Below, piece after piece: positions 52,070 to 61,200 of a DNA stretch of 64,000 nucleotides. Within the stretch, counting starts at the first letter, position 1. Each line of letters opens with the position of its first letter. Source of the stretch: Candidatus Rifleibacteriota bacterium (GTDB lineage Bacteria; Muiribacteriota; Ozemobacteria; Ozemobacterales; Ozemobacteraceae); assembly GCA_015233155.1 (NCBI GenBank), contig JADFYG010000024.1, forward strand, positions 18,669 through 82,668, in the 5' to 3' direction. A program made the translations under genes and the position numbers. The notes under the pieces were generated by a model, which was not told the origin of the DNA, ran no database searches, and saw only the letters and a list, made by a program, of their open reading frames with translations.

Positions 52070-52747
52070 GCTGTTTCTCTCCTGCATGTCGAATTCTTTT
52101 TCATCTTTCGGTGTCACAGACCGGATTTTGTAAGCATTTGCCGGCAAATTTCTTAAGAAGAGGTTCTCTCCTCCTTGGAATTAGATACAAATTATATCAT
52201 TTCTAAAATAATGTCTTATTGGACTCATTGATTCCTGCAAAAGAAAAGCAACCTGCGAATTACGCTTCTCCAAGCCGTCATCATGACACCATATCTCAAG
52301 TCTTTCATTTTGCAGGACTGAATAATTCGTAGGTTTGTCTCTTTTGCTCTTTCCTGTTTTTCAGGTGCATATTATCCGCAGATGTAGCACATTTTGACAG
52401 ATAATCAGGGCCATTTAATTCTCCCCCGGATAATGGCTTGAATAGACCGTTTTCAACGAATGGTAGGGCGGGACCGCCGGGCCCGCCGAGAAAGCTCGTG
52501 GCAAAAGAGGCGGCGCGCCCGGCGGTCGCAGCCCTACCTGTCGAGAATTAAATGACCCTGACAGATAATAGAGAAGAATGGTGGCTTTACTAAACAGAAT
52601 GGTATTGTTATTATTCTCACATAGAGGATCACACGATTAACATAAGTGACCGAGATGTGTCCCGTTAAAATTCTTCTTGAAAAGTGATAGAGAACATTGT
52701 GTAAGAAATTTGCAGCATCACCCGTCGTTGTGAAATATGGAATTGCA
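52070..52747. other. Divergent intergenic gap holding a subfamily 1 element
   Basis: 678 bp without a credible gene. It contains the intact element at 52406-52560. The rest is AT-rich and should include promoters for the minus-strand gene at 52069 and for the efflux operon that starts at 52748. Confidence 0.55.
52406..52560 (+). mobile_element. MITE-like element, subfamily 1, intact copy
   Basis: 155 bp, begins CAGGGCCATTTAATTCTC and ends GAGAATTAAATGACCCTG. ACAGATAAT stands on both sides (52397-52405 and 52561-52569), a perfect 9-bp target duplication. The centre is GGTAGGGCGGGACCGCC and its imperfect complement ending GCAGCCCTACC, able to form a long hairpin. Confidence 0.88.
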
Positions 52748-54295
52748 ATGGTCATCAGATCTGCATATATTGCAACTTTGATGACAGTTTTTACATGTGT
52801 TGCTTTGTCTGGTGCGACAGCTTCTTTGCCAAAGGGCGACATAGCAATAAATGAGACAGGAAGCGATGTCGCAAGGTGGTATCACGACATCGAAAAAGAG
52901 AGTTTCCAGCGTCCGGACGTCGTCGATCTTTCGAGCACAGATGCCCACGCGGCACTCTCGAAAGCATCTGATGAAACTGCACTCGACAAGTTACTTTCGA
53001 AACCAGTTTCGCTGGAACAGATATTCGCCATCGCTTTTGCACGATTCCCCCGACTCCTGGCAGCCAGACAGACAGTTCAGGTGCGAGCCAAAATGTTTCC
53101 TCAGAGCATGTACGTCGATGAGCTGGCGACTCGGTTGCGGGCATTCACACAGGATATCGACACGCGAACCACAGGCGGCGCGATGCGTGAAGCCAGCCCT
53201 GAAATGCTGTTTCCAGGCCCCGGAGTTCTTTCTTTTAACGGGCTGCTGGCCAGGATTGAAGTGAATATGGCAGAGCTGGAATATGAAGCTGAACTTCGTA
53301 ACACGGCAGCTGATCTGCTGGAACGATCGGCAGAAAAACGATATCTGCGACACCTTTTTGACATTCAGCATGAAACTCTCGCTGTTCTTCGAAGTTTCGA
53401 GTCAACATTGAAAACAGGCTTCACCACCGATCGCGCAACTTTTCAGGATCTTGCAATGGTGCAGTCGGAACTCGCCAGACTGGACACTGAACAGGCTTCT
53501 CTGCATCGTCGCGAAATAGCCCTGAATGCAGAGATCAATCGTTTTCTCGGACGATCTTCCGATAACACATTACATCGAGATATATCCCCGGAAAGCACCA
53601 CACTTCCGGAAATCAGATTACCAGCCATTCCAGGACATATGGACGCCACTGCATTCATCGCCGACGCGTTGCGAAATCGACAGGAAATCGCTATTCAGCG
53701 CGAGCAGATCAGATCGATGGAAACGTTGATTTCACTGAAACGACGCCAGGTTGTTTCTCCCATAGCCCCGGGATTCGCCTATGCAAAACGCGGAATGAGC
53801 GCATTATCAGATTCCGAATCAGGCATGGAAAGCAAATCCGGCACAAATGGCCGTGGAACGGTTCCACCTGAAGGAAAATCAGGGTTTTCAGCGCGACCTC
53901 CATTTGCATTGATTCCGGATTACGGCATTGAAGTGAGCTATCTGCAAGAACTGGAAGCAAAGCTTGTCGCCGGGCGAACGACGCTTTCAGATATCGAGTC
54001 ATCGACACGCGCTGAAATAATCGGGATCGTTGCGGAATTCGAAAGCAACAGGCAGACATCAGCAACCGAGATCGGAAAAGTTTCCCCTGTACTGAAAACC
54101 GCCGTGGAAAGCGCTGCCTCGGCCTACAGAACGGGCAAAGCCACATTTCGCGAATGGCGGGAGCTGACTCTGCGCCTGCTTGATTCAGAAAAAAAAGTAG
54201 TCGAGACAGAGTTCGCCTCATATAAGATGATTGCCGATCTCTGGCGTCATACCGGGAGCTGCCGATTAAAACTGAATGGAAATGCTGAGCAATGA
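52748..54295 (+). CDS. TolC-family outer-membrane efflux protein of the metal pump
   Basis: 515 residues from the ATG at 52748, which yields a signal peptide (MVIRSAYIATLMTVFTCVAL); a TTG at 52697 is an alternative. Long helical OEP repeats follow: QIFAIAFARFPRLLAARQTV and IADALRNRQEIAIQREQIRS, with coiled-coil helices in between. Residues 360-390 carry a Gly/Ser-rich insertion. It overlaps the adaptor gene by 4 bases (ATGA), so the three genes 52748-60048 form a classic outer-membrane factor - adaptor - pump operon. Overall similarity to CusC/CzcC is weak and was judged from helix pattern and context. Confidence 0.78.
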   Translation: MVIRSAYIATLMTVFTCVALSGATASLPKGDIAINETGSDVARWYHDIEKESFQRPDVVDLSSTDAHAALSKASDETALDKLLSKPVSLEQIFAIAFARFPRLLAARQTVQVRAKMFPQSMYVDELATRLRAFTQDIDTRTTGGAMREASPEMLFPGPGVLSFNGLLARIEVNMAELEYEAELRNTAADLLERSAEKRYLRHLFDIQHETLAVLRSFESTLKTGFTTDRATFQDLAMVQSELARLDTEQASLHRREIALNAEINRFLGRSSDNTLHRDISPESTTLPEIRLPAIPGHMDATAFIADALRNRQEIAIQREQIRSMETLISLKRRQVVSPIAPGFAYAKRGMSALSDSESGMESKSGTNGRGTVPPEGKSGFSARPPFALIPDYGIEVSYLQELEAKLVAGRTTLSDIESSTRAEIIGIVAEFESNRQTSATEIGKVSPVLKTAVESAASAYRTGKATFREWRELTLRLLDSEKKVVETEFASYKMIADLWRHTGSCRLKLNGNAEQ

Positions 54296-56007
54296 GTGAA
54301 GAACTTCCCAAACACATGACATGGCAAATGTGGCTGAAACTATTAGAAGTCCGTCTGCGCTTCGTCCTGCTGTTAATCGCAACTGCGTTGCTTATAGGAT
54401 ACTGGGACACCATGACGAATTACTGGGAGCGCGCGACGCGCTCAGCCAATCCGCGAGAAATCATTGCCGCGTCAGCTATCGAATATTTTTGTCCCATGGA
54501 CCCCCAAATTGTTCGCGACGAGATGGGCAACTGCCCAATTTGCGGAATGCCGCTTTCCAAACGTGCCAAAGGCATCGCAGCACCATTACCTCCTGAAATC
54601 ACGGGGCGTCTCACACTTACTCCGTATCGGATTGCCCTCGCCGGAATCCGGACAGTAAAAATCGGTTACGAACCTCTCGTCAGGAAGATTACCACTTACG
54701 GAGAAGTCGTTTACGACGAACGCAAATTTTCACGCATTTCCGCGCGCTTCGCCGGACGAATCGAAACAATAGAGGCCGACTTCACCGGTCGAGGAGTCAA
54801 GACCGGAGAATCACTTCTCGAACTATACAGTCCGTCGCTCATTACGACCTTCGACGAACTGGTTTCAAGCCTCAAAAGCGACGCAAGTGGCGGATACACA
54901 GGCATATCTTCAACAGCTGCTATACGCAAAAAACTGCTTTTCTGGGGAGTCGATTCTGACCAGATAGAGGCTGTCCTGAAAAATGCATCATCCCCTGAGC
55001 GGCTGATAGTCAGATCTACAATGAGCGGCATAGTTATAAAAAAATATGTCGTCGAGGGCCAGTATGTCGAAGAAGGAATGCCACTTTTCGATCTCGGCAA
55101 TCTCAACATTGTCTGGGTAAACTGCAAAGTCTATGAGGACGATCTTCCTTTCGCAAAGGTCGGGCAACTTGTGAAATTCGAATCAGTTTCGTTTCCGAGC
55201 GAGGAATTCACCGGCCGGGTTGTCTGGATAGACCCCGCCCTGGATCGCGATACACGCACCGCAAACGTGCGCGTGGACATGGTCAACACATCGACGCGTC
55301 TCAAACCCGGAATGTTCGGAACGGCCCGCATCGAAATTCCCCTCAGCCAGCTCGATACATTCAGGGAAGCGGTTCAGCCGAATGCCACAGGTTCACGAAC
55401 CGTGTACTGGTGTCCTATGCATCCTGAAGTTCAGCAGGACAAGCCCGGGGTTTGCGACAAGTGTGGCGGAATGGCTTTGATCGCCAAGACAATTTCGGAT
55501 ACTGCCGAAGAGACTCTGAGCTATGTTTGTCCGATGCACCCCGAAGGGATTTTCGACAAGCCAGGAAAATGTCTTCTGTGCAAGCCTTACATGGATATGG
55601 ACCTCGATCCGGTAATAAAATCCCCCACCCCGTGCGGAATTTTATCTGTTCCGGAGTCGGCGGTTATTGATACGGGTTTGCGTAAAGTCGTTTATGTCGA
55701 TATCGGCAGCGGAACTTTCGAGGGCCGGCAGGTCAGGCTTGGAGCTCGAACCGGTACACGGTATCCCGTTTTTTCCGGACTGCATGAAGGAGACGCCGTC
55801 GCCATGAACGGAGCTTTCCTGATAGACGCGGAAACGCGACTGAATCCGGCAGCCGGAGCCGCCATAACGGGCAGAATCGACACGGAAAAACAAGCTGCCT
55901 CGCAGTCTCAGGTGCAGTCTCAAGTGCAGCCTCAAGTGCAGCCTCAATCACAGACGATTCAAAATTCGAGTTCAGATCCGAAACCTCAGACAGAAAAGCA
56001 GCACTGA
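54292..56007 (+). CDS. CusB/CzcB-type efflux adaptor with three heavy-metal-binding domains
   Basis: 571 residues. An N-terminal membrane span (about 20-38) is followed by a heavy-metal-binding domain (65-88, YFCPMDPQ ... NCPICGMPL). The membrane-fusion core (100-360) shows YDERKFSRISARFAGRIE, the lipoyl-like half IVIKKYVVEGQYVEEGMPLF and the barrel KPGMFGTARIEIP. Two further metal domains (372-396, YWCPMHPE ... CDKCGGMAL; 411-434, YVCPMHPE ... CLLCKPYMDM) interrupt the C-terminal part before the membrane-proximal section (VPESAVIDTGLRKVVYV). The tail is a Gln/Val repeat (QSQVQSQVQPQVQPQ). It links the pump to TolC and probably hands over Cu, Ag, Zn or a similar metal ion. Confidence 0.9.
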   Translation: MSEELPKHMTWQMWLKLLEVRLRFVLLLIATALLIGYWDTMTNYWERATRSANPREIIAASAIEYFCPMDPQIVRDEMGNCPICGMPLSKRAKGIAAPLPPEITGRLTLTPYRIALAGIRTVKIGYEPLVRKITTYGEVVYDERKFSRISARFAGRIETIEADFTGRGVKTGESLLELYSPSLITTFDELVSSLKSDASGGYTGISSTAAIRKKLLFWGVDSDQIEAVLKNASSPERLIVRSTMSGIVIKKYVVEGQYVEEGMPLFDLGNLNIVWVNCKVYEDDLPFAKVGQLVKFESVSFPSEEFTGRVVWIDPALDRDTRTANVRVDMVNTSTRLKPGMFGTARIEIPLSQLDTFREAVQPNATGSRTVYWCPMHPEVQQDKPGVCDKCGGMALIAKTISDTAEETLSYVCPMHPEGIFDKPGKCLLCKPYMDMDLDPVIKSPTPCGILSVPESAVIDTGLRKVVYVDIGSGTFEGRQVRLGARTGTRYPVFSGLHEGDAVAMNGAFLIDAETRLNPAAGAAITGRIDTEKQAASQSQVQSQVQPQVQPQSQTIQNSSSDPKPQTEKQH

Positions 56008-56013
56008 GATATC

Positions 56014-59000
56014 ATGATCGAGCAAATCATCGCATTCTCGATGCGTAACAGATTCATCGTAATTATCCTAACGCTTATCATGATTGTTTTCGGCATTCAT
56101 ACCGTTTATCTGACTCCTATCGATGCGATTCCGGATTTATCCGAAAACCAGGTCATAGTCTTCGCCGACTGGATGGGACGAAGTCCCAATGAAATCGAAG
56201 ATCAGGTGACTTACCCCATGTCAGTTAATCTGCAGGGCCTTGCAGGCGTCAAATCAGTTCGCAGCTCGAGCGAGTTCAACTTCTCGATGATCAACGTCAT
56301 ATTCGAAGATAATGTCGACATATATTTTGCCCGCGCACGCGTTCTGGAACGCCTGAGCGGAGCGGGTTCACTGCTTCCGGCCGGAGTGGTGCCATACATG
56401 GCTCCGGACGCTTCTGCGCTGGGGCAGATATATTGGTACACGGTCGAGGGAAATGGAGTCGGTCTAGATCGACGACGGGCTCTTCAGGATTGGTTCATCC
56501 GCTATCAGCTTAACTCTGTCCCCGGCGTCGCGCAGGTAGCCACAGTCGGAGGCGCGGCACGCGAGTATCAGATAGACATTGATCCAAATCGTCTTCGCGC
56601 CTTTGGCATCACACTCGGAGAGATCGTTTCCGCGGTTTCAAGAAGCAACTCCTCGGTTGGAGGCCGCGTCATCCAGAAAGGCAATGCCGAATACGTTGTA
56701 CGCTCGATCGGTTGGATAGAATCGACTCGCGATATCGAAAACATCGTGATCACGGAACGCAACCAGACTCCGATTCTGGTAAAACATGTGGCCCACGTCC
56801 AAATTGGCCCTGATTTCAAGCGCGCCTATCTCGAGCAGGACGGTAGCGAAGCGGTTGGCGGCGTAGTGTTGATGCGATACGGAGAAAATCCGCTCGAAGT
56901 CATCAAACGTGTGAAGGAAAAAATACGCACACTTCAATCCGGACTTCCGGAAGGCGTGACAATAGTTCCCTTCTACGATCGCACTCCGCTCATCGAGAGG
57001 GCCATTCACACATTGAAAGGCGCTCTGGTCGAGGAAATAATCGTCGCGGCCCTTGCCGTATTCCTCATCATGGGGCATCTGCGAAGTTCCTTTCTGGTCT
57101 GCCTTCCGCTTCCGCTGTCGGTTCTTACCGCATTCATTCTCATGCGCTGGTTTGGCATCTCCAGTAATATCATGTCTTTGTCAGGCATCGCCATTTCAAT
57201 CGGAATTCTCGTGGATCAGTCGATTGTCATGGTTGAAAACGCAACGCATCATCTGAACAAGAAGTTCGGCTCCGAGCCAGTTACCGGCGACAATACTGAT
57301 TTTCTCGAAACTTCCTGCAAAAGCGTAGGCCGGCCGATATTCTTTTCGGTTCTGATCATGCTTGTTTCCTTTTTACCGGTATTTGCATTAGAGGGCATGG
57401 AAGGAAAGATGTTCCATCCGCTGGCCTTCACGAAGGTGTGCGCTTTAATCGGAGTGGCGATCTTTTCAATCACCATCATCCCGGCGCTGATTCCTCTGCT
57501 GCTTCGCGGAAAACTGCATCATGACGAAGACAGCTGGCTTGTCCGTCAGCTCGTCGAAATTTACCGTCCGGTTTTGCGGCTTCTGATGGATCGTCCGAAG
57601 CTTGTCGTCTGGATTTTCGTAGCTACGCTTTCCTTAGGCGGACTGCTCATGAGCCGTCTTGGACGTGAATTCATGCCCCCCCTGGATGAAGGTTCATCGC
57701 TTGAAATGCCGATCACCGTGCCCCGGGTATCCGTAACTCAAACGGGAGACGATATACGGGTACGTGATGCCGTGATCCGTCAAATGCCCGAAGTGGAGCA
57801 GGTCGTCGGAAAATCCGGCCGCGCCGATACTCCCACTGATCCATCTCCGCTCGACATGATCGAAACTATAATTAACTTCCGGCCTAAGGAATACTGGCCT
57901 AAGCGTCAGTTGAAACAAGCCGATGCGGAGCGTCTGACCGCGGCCGGCCTTGATGTTTTGAAAGAAAGAGGCATCGCAGCAGCGTCGCTGACCGTTACGA
58001 TCTCCCGTGATCTCGCCGCTGAAGTCGCAATGAACGCAGTTCCGGAGTTCGACCGATTCATGCGCGGGGTGTGCCTGCAACGTGAAACCGAATCAGCTTC
58101 GCTTATCGGTCATGAATTGATGCGTAATGCCGCTGCTTTTTGCATCGATCATGCGCGTGCCCTTGGCCGCATGAATCGTGAAATTACCCAAGACGAGCTC
58201 GCAAGTCGCTGTGCAATTGTTTCCGAATTCGAAACCATGTTGGGACGCGCTTTTGAATTACATCAGACTGACCACCTGTTTCGATCGCTCGCCGAGGTCA
58301 TTATCGGAATGGGCGTCGTCCCACGGGGATTCGAACTCGCCGAGCCTGAACCATCTTTCATGCGGTCGCTTTCCGGTGTATTCAGCGGCTTGACCGGTAC
58401 AACCCCTGAGACCATTCCGGATCGCTTCTGGCGTGAACTGACGGAAAAACGGAACCATCTTCTGGCGACCCATGCGCGCGCTTTCGATGATGAGCTGTTC
58501 TTCGCGGCAGCCGATGGCTGGGGATGCCTGCTGGCCCGGTCACTGATTGCCGTGTTGAATGAAAGGAAGCTGATCGAAAAATCAGCGTCCGCATCTGATA
58601 TCAGTTCGCGGACTACACAGGAAAAAGCAGTAGCAAAAGTGTTTGCCGACCAGTTTCTCTCCGGAGTTTTTTTGTGGCGCAAAACCAAGGCCGATCTGAT
58701 AAAGGAAGTTGATCGAATGCTTTCAATGCCCGGCTGGGGCAACATCTGGACTCAGCCCATCATAAATCGCGTCGATATGCTTTCGACCGGTGTCCGGACT
58801 CAGATCGGAGTGAAGGTTTTCGGCAACGACATCACTAAGATTCAGGATATTTCAGATCAGATTGCCGCACTTCTTAGAGCGATTCCAGGCGCGGTCGACG
58901 TCTTTCCGGACCAGAGCGTAGGCAAAGGATACCTTCAGATCGTGATAAATCGGGAACATGCCGCACGCTATGGCGTTTCCGTCGGTGACATCCAGGACAC

Positions 59001-60048
59001 CATCGAAGCGGCGCTTGGCGGAAGAGCGATCACCACTACTGTCGAGGGACGCGAACGGTTCGGAGTGCGCATTCGATATGCGCGGGACTTCCGCGAAGAC
59101 GAGCAGTCGGTGAGGCATTTACTTGTCAGTGGAGGAAGCTCCGGAGTTCCAGGTGCAAGCGATGGAAGCGGCATGGGTAACGGCACAGGCGCGGGCTCCA
59201 GAGGGGGAGCCGGCATGAGTGCGACGGCAGCCGGAAGCGCCGTTCCCCGACAGATTCCTCTTGAGGACGTCGCAAGCATAACCGTCGTTGAAGGTCCGGC
59301 GATGATCAAGAGTGAAAATGGGCTTCTTCGCAATTATGTCCAGCTCAATGTACGCGACCGTGATCTGGTCGGCTTTGTCGAGGAGGCCCAACGAGCCGTT
59401 TCCGCTCAAATAAGGCTTCCGCCGGGAATGTATATCGAGTGGAGCGGCCAGTTCGAACACCAGTTACGTGCAAAGCGGACTCTGACGTTCATGTTTCCGA
59501 TGGTGTTGATCATAATTTTCGTTATCCTGTATATGACATATCGCGAGGTCACCGATGCTCTTCTGGTGATGCTGGCGGTTCCGGGGGCGCTTGCCGGAGG
59601 GGTATTTTTTCAGTATCTGTTCGGATTCAATTTCAGCGTTGCGGTCTGGGTCGGATACATAGCGTGTTTCGGAATGGCGACCGAGACGGGCATTATCATG
59701 CTTGTCTATCTGCGCGAAGCCATCGAGAACAAGGGTGGACTCGCGAATATCAGATCGCTTGAAGAGTTGAAAGACGTCGTTTTGATCGGTGCCGTACATA
59801 GATTGCGACCGAAGATACTGACCGAGGTAACCGCAATAATCGGCCTGGCGCCGATGCTCTGGTCGACCGGTACCGGTGCGGAAATCATGCGCCCCATGGC
59901 GGCGCCTGTGCTTGGCGGCCTTCTGATCGCCGACGAGGTAATAGATCTGTTCCTGCCGGTGTTGTTCTACTGGGTGAGAAAACAGCGCTGGCTGGCTATT
60001 ACCACTGAGTCTGAAATTACGCGACAGGCTGAACCAAAACGCCATTAG
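56014..60048 (+). CDS. HME-type RND metal efflux pump (CusA/CzcA family) with a large insertion
   Basis: 1344 residues, against about 1030-1050 for CusA/CzcA. Inner-membrane proton-driven exporter of metal ions. Conserved: N-terminal [71 protein letters not shown] in the proton-relay helices, [13 protein letters not shown] and the second half [20 protein letters not shown] then [20 protein letters not shown]. Between residues about 634 and 887, in the periplasmic loop, lies a mostly helical stretch of about 250 residues absent from known relatives, and a Gly/Ser-rich loop at 1040-1080. The frame is intact. Starts 6 bp after the adaptor stop. Confidence 0.92.
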   Translation: MIEQIIAFSMRNRFIVIILTLIMIVFGIHTVYLTPIDAIPDLSENQVIVFADWMGRSPNEIEDQVTYPMSVNLQGLAGVKSVRSSSEFNFSMINVIFEDNVDIYFARARVLERLSGAGSLLPAGVVPYMAPDASALGQIYWYTVEGNGVGLDRRRALQDWFIRYQLNSVPGVAQVATVGGAAREYQIDIDPNRLRAFGITLGEIVSAVSRSNSSVGGRVIQKGNAEYVVRSIGWIESTRDIENIVITERNQTPILVKHVAHVQIGPDFKRAYLEQDGSEAVGGVVLMRYGENPLEVIKRVKEKIRTLQSGLPEGVTIVPFYDRTPLIERAIHTLKGALVEEIIVAALAVFLIMGHLRSSFLVCLPLPLSVLTAFILMRWFGISSNIMSLSGIAISIGILVDQSIVMVENATHHLNKKFGSEPVTGDNTDFLETSCKSVGRPIFFSVLIMLVSFLPVFALEGMEGKMFHPLAFTKVCALIGVAIFSITIIPALIPLLLRGKLHHDEDSWLVRQLVEIYRPVLRLLMDRPKLVVWIFVATLSLGGLLMSRLGREFMPPLDEGSSLEMPITVPRVSVTQTGDDIRVRDAVIRQMPEVEQVVGKSGRADTPTDPSPLDMIETIINFRPKEYWPKRQLKQADAERLTAAGLDVLKERGIAAASLTVTISRDLAAEVAMNAVPEFDRFMRGVCLQRETESASLIGHELMRNAAAFCIDHARALGRMNREITQDELASRCAIVSEFETMLGRAFELHQTDHLFRSLAEVIIGMGVVPRGFELAEPEPSFMRSLSGVFSGLTGTTPETIPDRFWRELTEKRNHLLATHARAFDDELFFAAADGWGCLLARSLIAVLNERKLIEKSASASDISSRTTQEKAVAKVFADQFLSGVFLWRKTKADLIKEVDRMLSMPGWGNIWTQPIINRVDMLSTGVRTQIGVKVFGNDITKIQDISDQIAALLRAIPGAVDVFPDQSVGKGYLQIVINREHAARYGVSVGDIQDTIEAALGGRAITTTVEGRERFGVRIRYARDFREDEQSVRHLLVSGGSSGVPGASDGSGMGNGTGAGSRGGAGMSATAAGSAVPRQIPLEDVASITVVEGPAMIKSENGLLRNYVQLNVRDRDLVGFVEEAQRAVSAQIRLPPGMYIEWSGQFEHQLRAKRTLTFMFPMVLIIIFVILYMTYREVTDALLVMLAVPGALAGGVFFQYLFGFNFSVAVWVGYIACFGMATETGIIMLVYLREAIENKGGLANIRSLEELKDVVLIGAVHRLRPKILTEVTAIIGLAPMLWSTGTGAEIMRPMAAPVLGGLLIADEVIDLFLPVLFYWVRKQRWLAITTESEITRQAEPKRH

Positions 60049-60078
60049 CAGAGCATTTACAAAAGTGTATGTTTGCCA

Positions 60079-60236
60079 CAGGCCCATTTAATTCTCCCCC
60101 GGCGAATGGCTTGAATTGCCCGAACTCAGCGACAGGTAGGGCTGGACCGCCGGGCCAGCCGAGATAATCTGCAGATATAGAACTCGGCGCGCCCGGCGGT
60201 CGCGCCCTACCACAGAACTTTCAATGCGTTTGCGCT
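60079..60236. mobile_element. Hybrid MITE-like element (left end subfamily 1, right end subfamily 2)
   Basis: 158 bp. The left end CAGGCCCATTTAATTCTC belongs to subfamily 1. The right end CAATGCGTTTGCGCTG belongs to subfamily 2 (compare the right end at 1300-1320). The centre, GGTAGGGCTGGACCGCC to GCGCCCTACC, is shared by both. No flanking duplication is visible, as expected for a recombinant. Confidence 0.72.
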
Positions 60237-60309
60237 GCGCTCACTTGTTATTTCCAGCGGAGTTTGTTATTCTGAAGTTCGTGGAAGTTTTTGTTATGGG
60301 AGGAATGAT

Positions 60310-60957
60310 GTGAAGCGACTTATAGGAATTCTTGTGGCTCTGGCATTTTGTGGACTGCCTGCCATGACCTGGGCAGATACCCTGACCCAGTCATTCGAAC
60401 ATGAGCTCCTGGTAAACGCGCCTCCACAGAGCTGGGAACACCGTATCGATATTCCCGAGGCTCTGGCTCAGAAGGGCCATGTATTCATCAGGCGCGCTCT
60501 TGCTATCGAAGGAATGCTCGTCATCGAGCGCGAAGAACTAACCCGCACTTACTATTACATTAAGGTTCGCTTGCCCAAATTTCAGTCAGATTACATGATG
60601 GGTCGAGTTAAGGTCGACCTGGAAACCTCCACGCAGCTACCTCCCGCCGCAGTATTTCCCCCCCCCGCCAACCTCGAAATATTCAAATATACACCTGCGC
60701 TGCGTCCCGCCTTGACCTGGAAGGGCGACGAGAAATATTCCGCCACGACACTTTATGATGTCGATTCCGGCGCAACCGTGATGGAACGTGTGGTAGTCAA
60801 TATGAAGAGTGTCGCAGTAGACGAAGGATGGCTCCAGAAGCATCATTATCGCTGGGCGGTGAAGCAGGGCGATGAGACCGGCCGGTACTCAAAGGAAGCT
60901 CAGATCGCCTTCCGCATCGAAGAAAAAAATGGGGTTGTCGTAATCATCACCGAATAA
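60310..60957 (+). CDS. Secreted protein of unknown function
   Basis: 215 residues. Signal peptide 1-22 (LVALAFCGLPAMTWA). The mature part is beta-rich with evenly spaced aromatic residues (RTYYYIKVRLPKFQSDYMMG) and a short Pro-rich linker (QLPPAAVFPPPANLE). Residues 135-215 could be an immunoglobulin-like or fibronectin-like module (YTPALRPALTWKGDEKYSAT). No family recognised. A hybrid repeat element lies upstream and a good intrinsic terminator follows, so it is transcribed alone. Its place after the metal pump may be chance. Confidence 0.6.
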   Translation: MKRLIGILVALAFCGLPAMTWADTLTQSFEHELLVNAPPQSWEHRIDIPEALAQKGHVFIRRALAIEGMLVIEREELTRTYYYIKVRLPKFQSDYMMGRVKVDLETSTQLPPAAVFPPPANLEIFKYTPALRPALTWKGDEKYSATTLYDVDSGATVMERVVVNMKSVAVDEGWLQKHHYRWAVKQGDETGRYSKEAQIAFRIEEKNGVVVIITE

Positions 60958-60984
60958 CAGTTCGTATTTCGTATTTGACATAAG

Positions 60985-61006
60985 CCCGGCTTCAGCCGGG
61001 TTTTTT
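60985..61006 (+). terminator. Intrinsic terminator
   Basis: CCCGGC (60985-60990) and GCCGGG (60995-61000) pair with a TTCA loop and are followed by TTTTTT (61001-61006). It lies 27 bp after the stop of the secreted protein gene. Confidence 0.85.
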
Positions 61007-61200
61007 ATTTCGCTTATTTCCCGGCAGGGACACCTTCGTGCAGCGGAAACCTGTGTGAATTCCAATTCTATTTAGTAATTTCATGTTGCACTCGGCGGAT
61101 TACGGCTCTGCGAGCTAATCAACCCTGAACCCTGGTAGATACAATGCATGAACCATTTGTGATTTGTATAATGTGACTCGAATATTCTAATCTATGCTGA

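Noticed and set aside
50962..52560. Composite transposon formed by two inverted elements around the calcium-loop gene
   Set aside because: Each element has its own, different 9-bp target duplication, so they inserted independently rather than moving as one unit.
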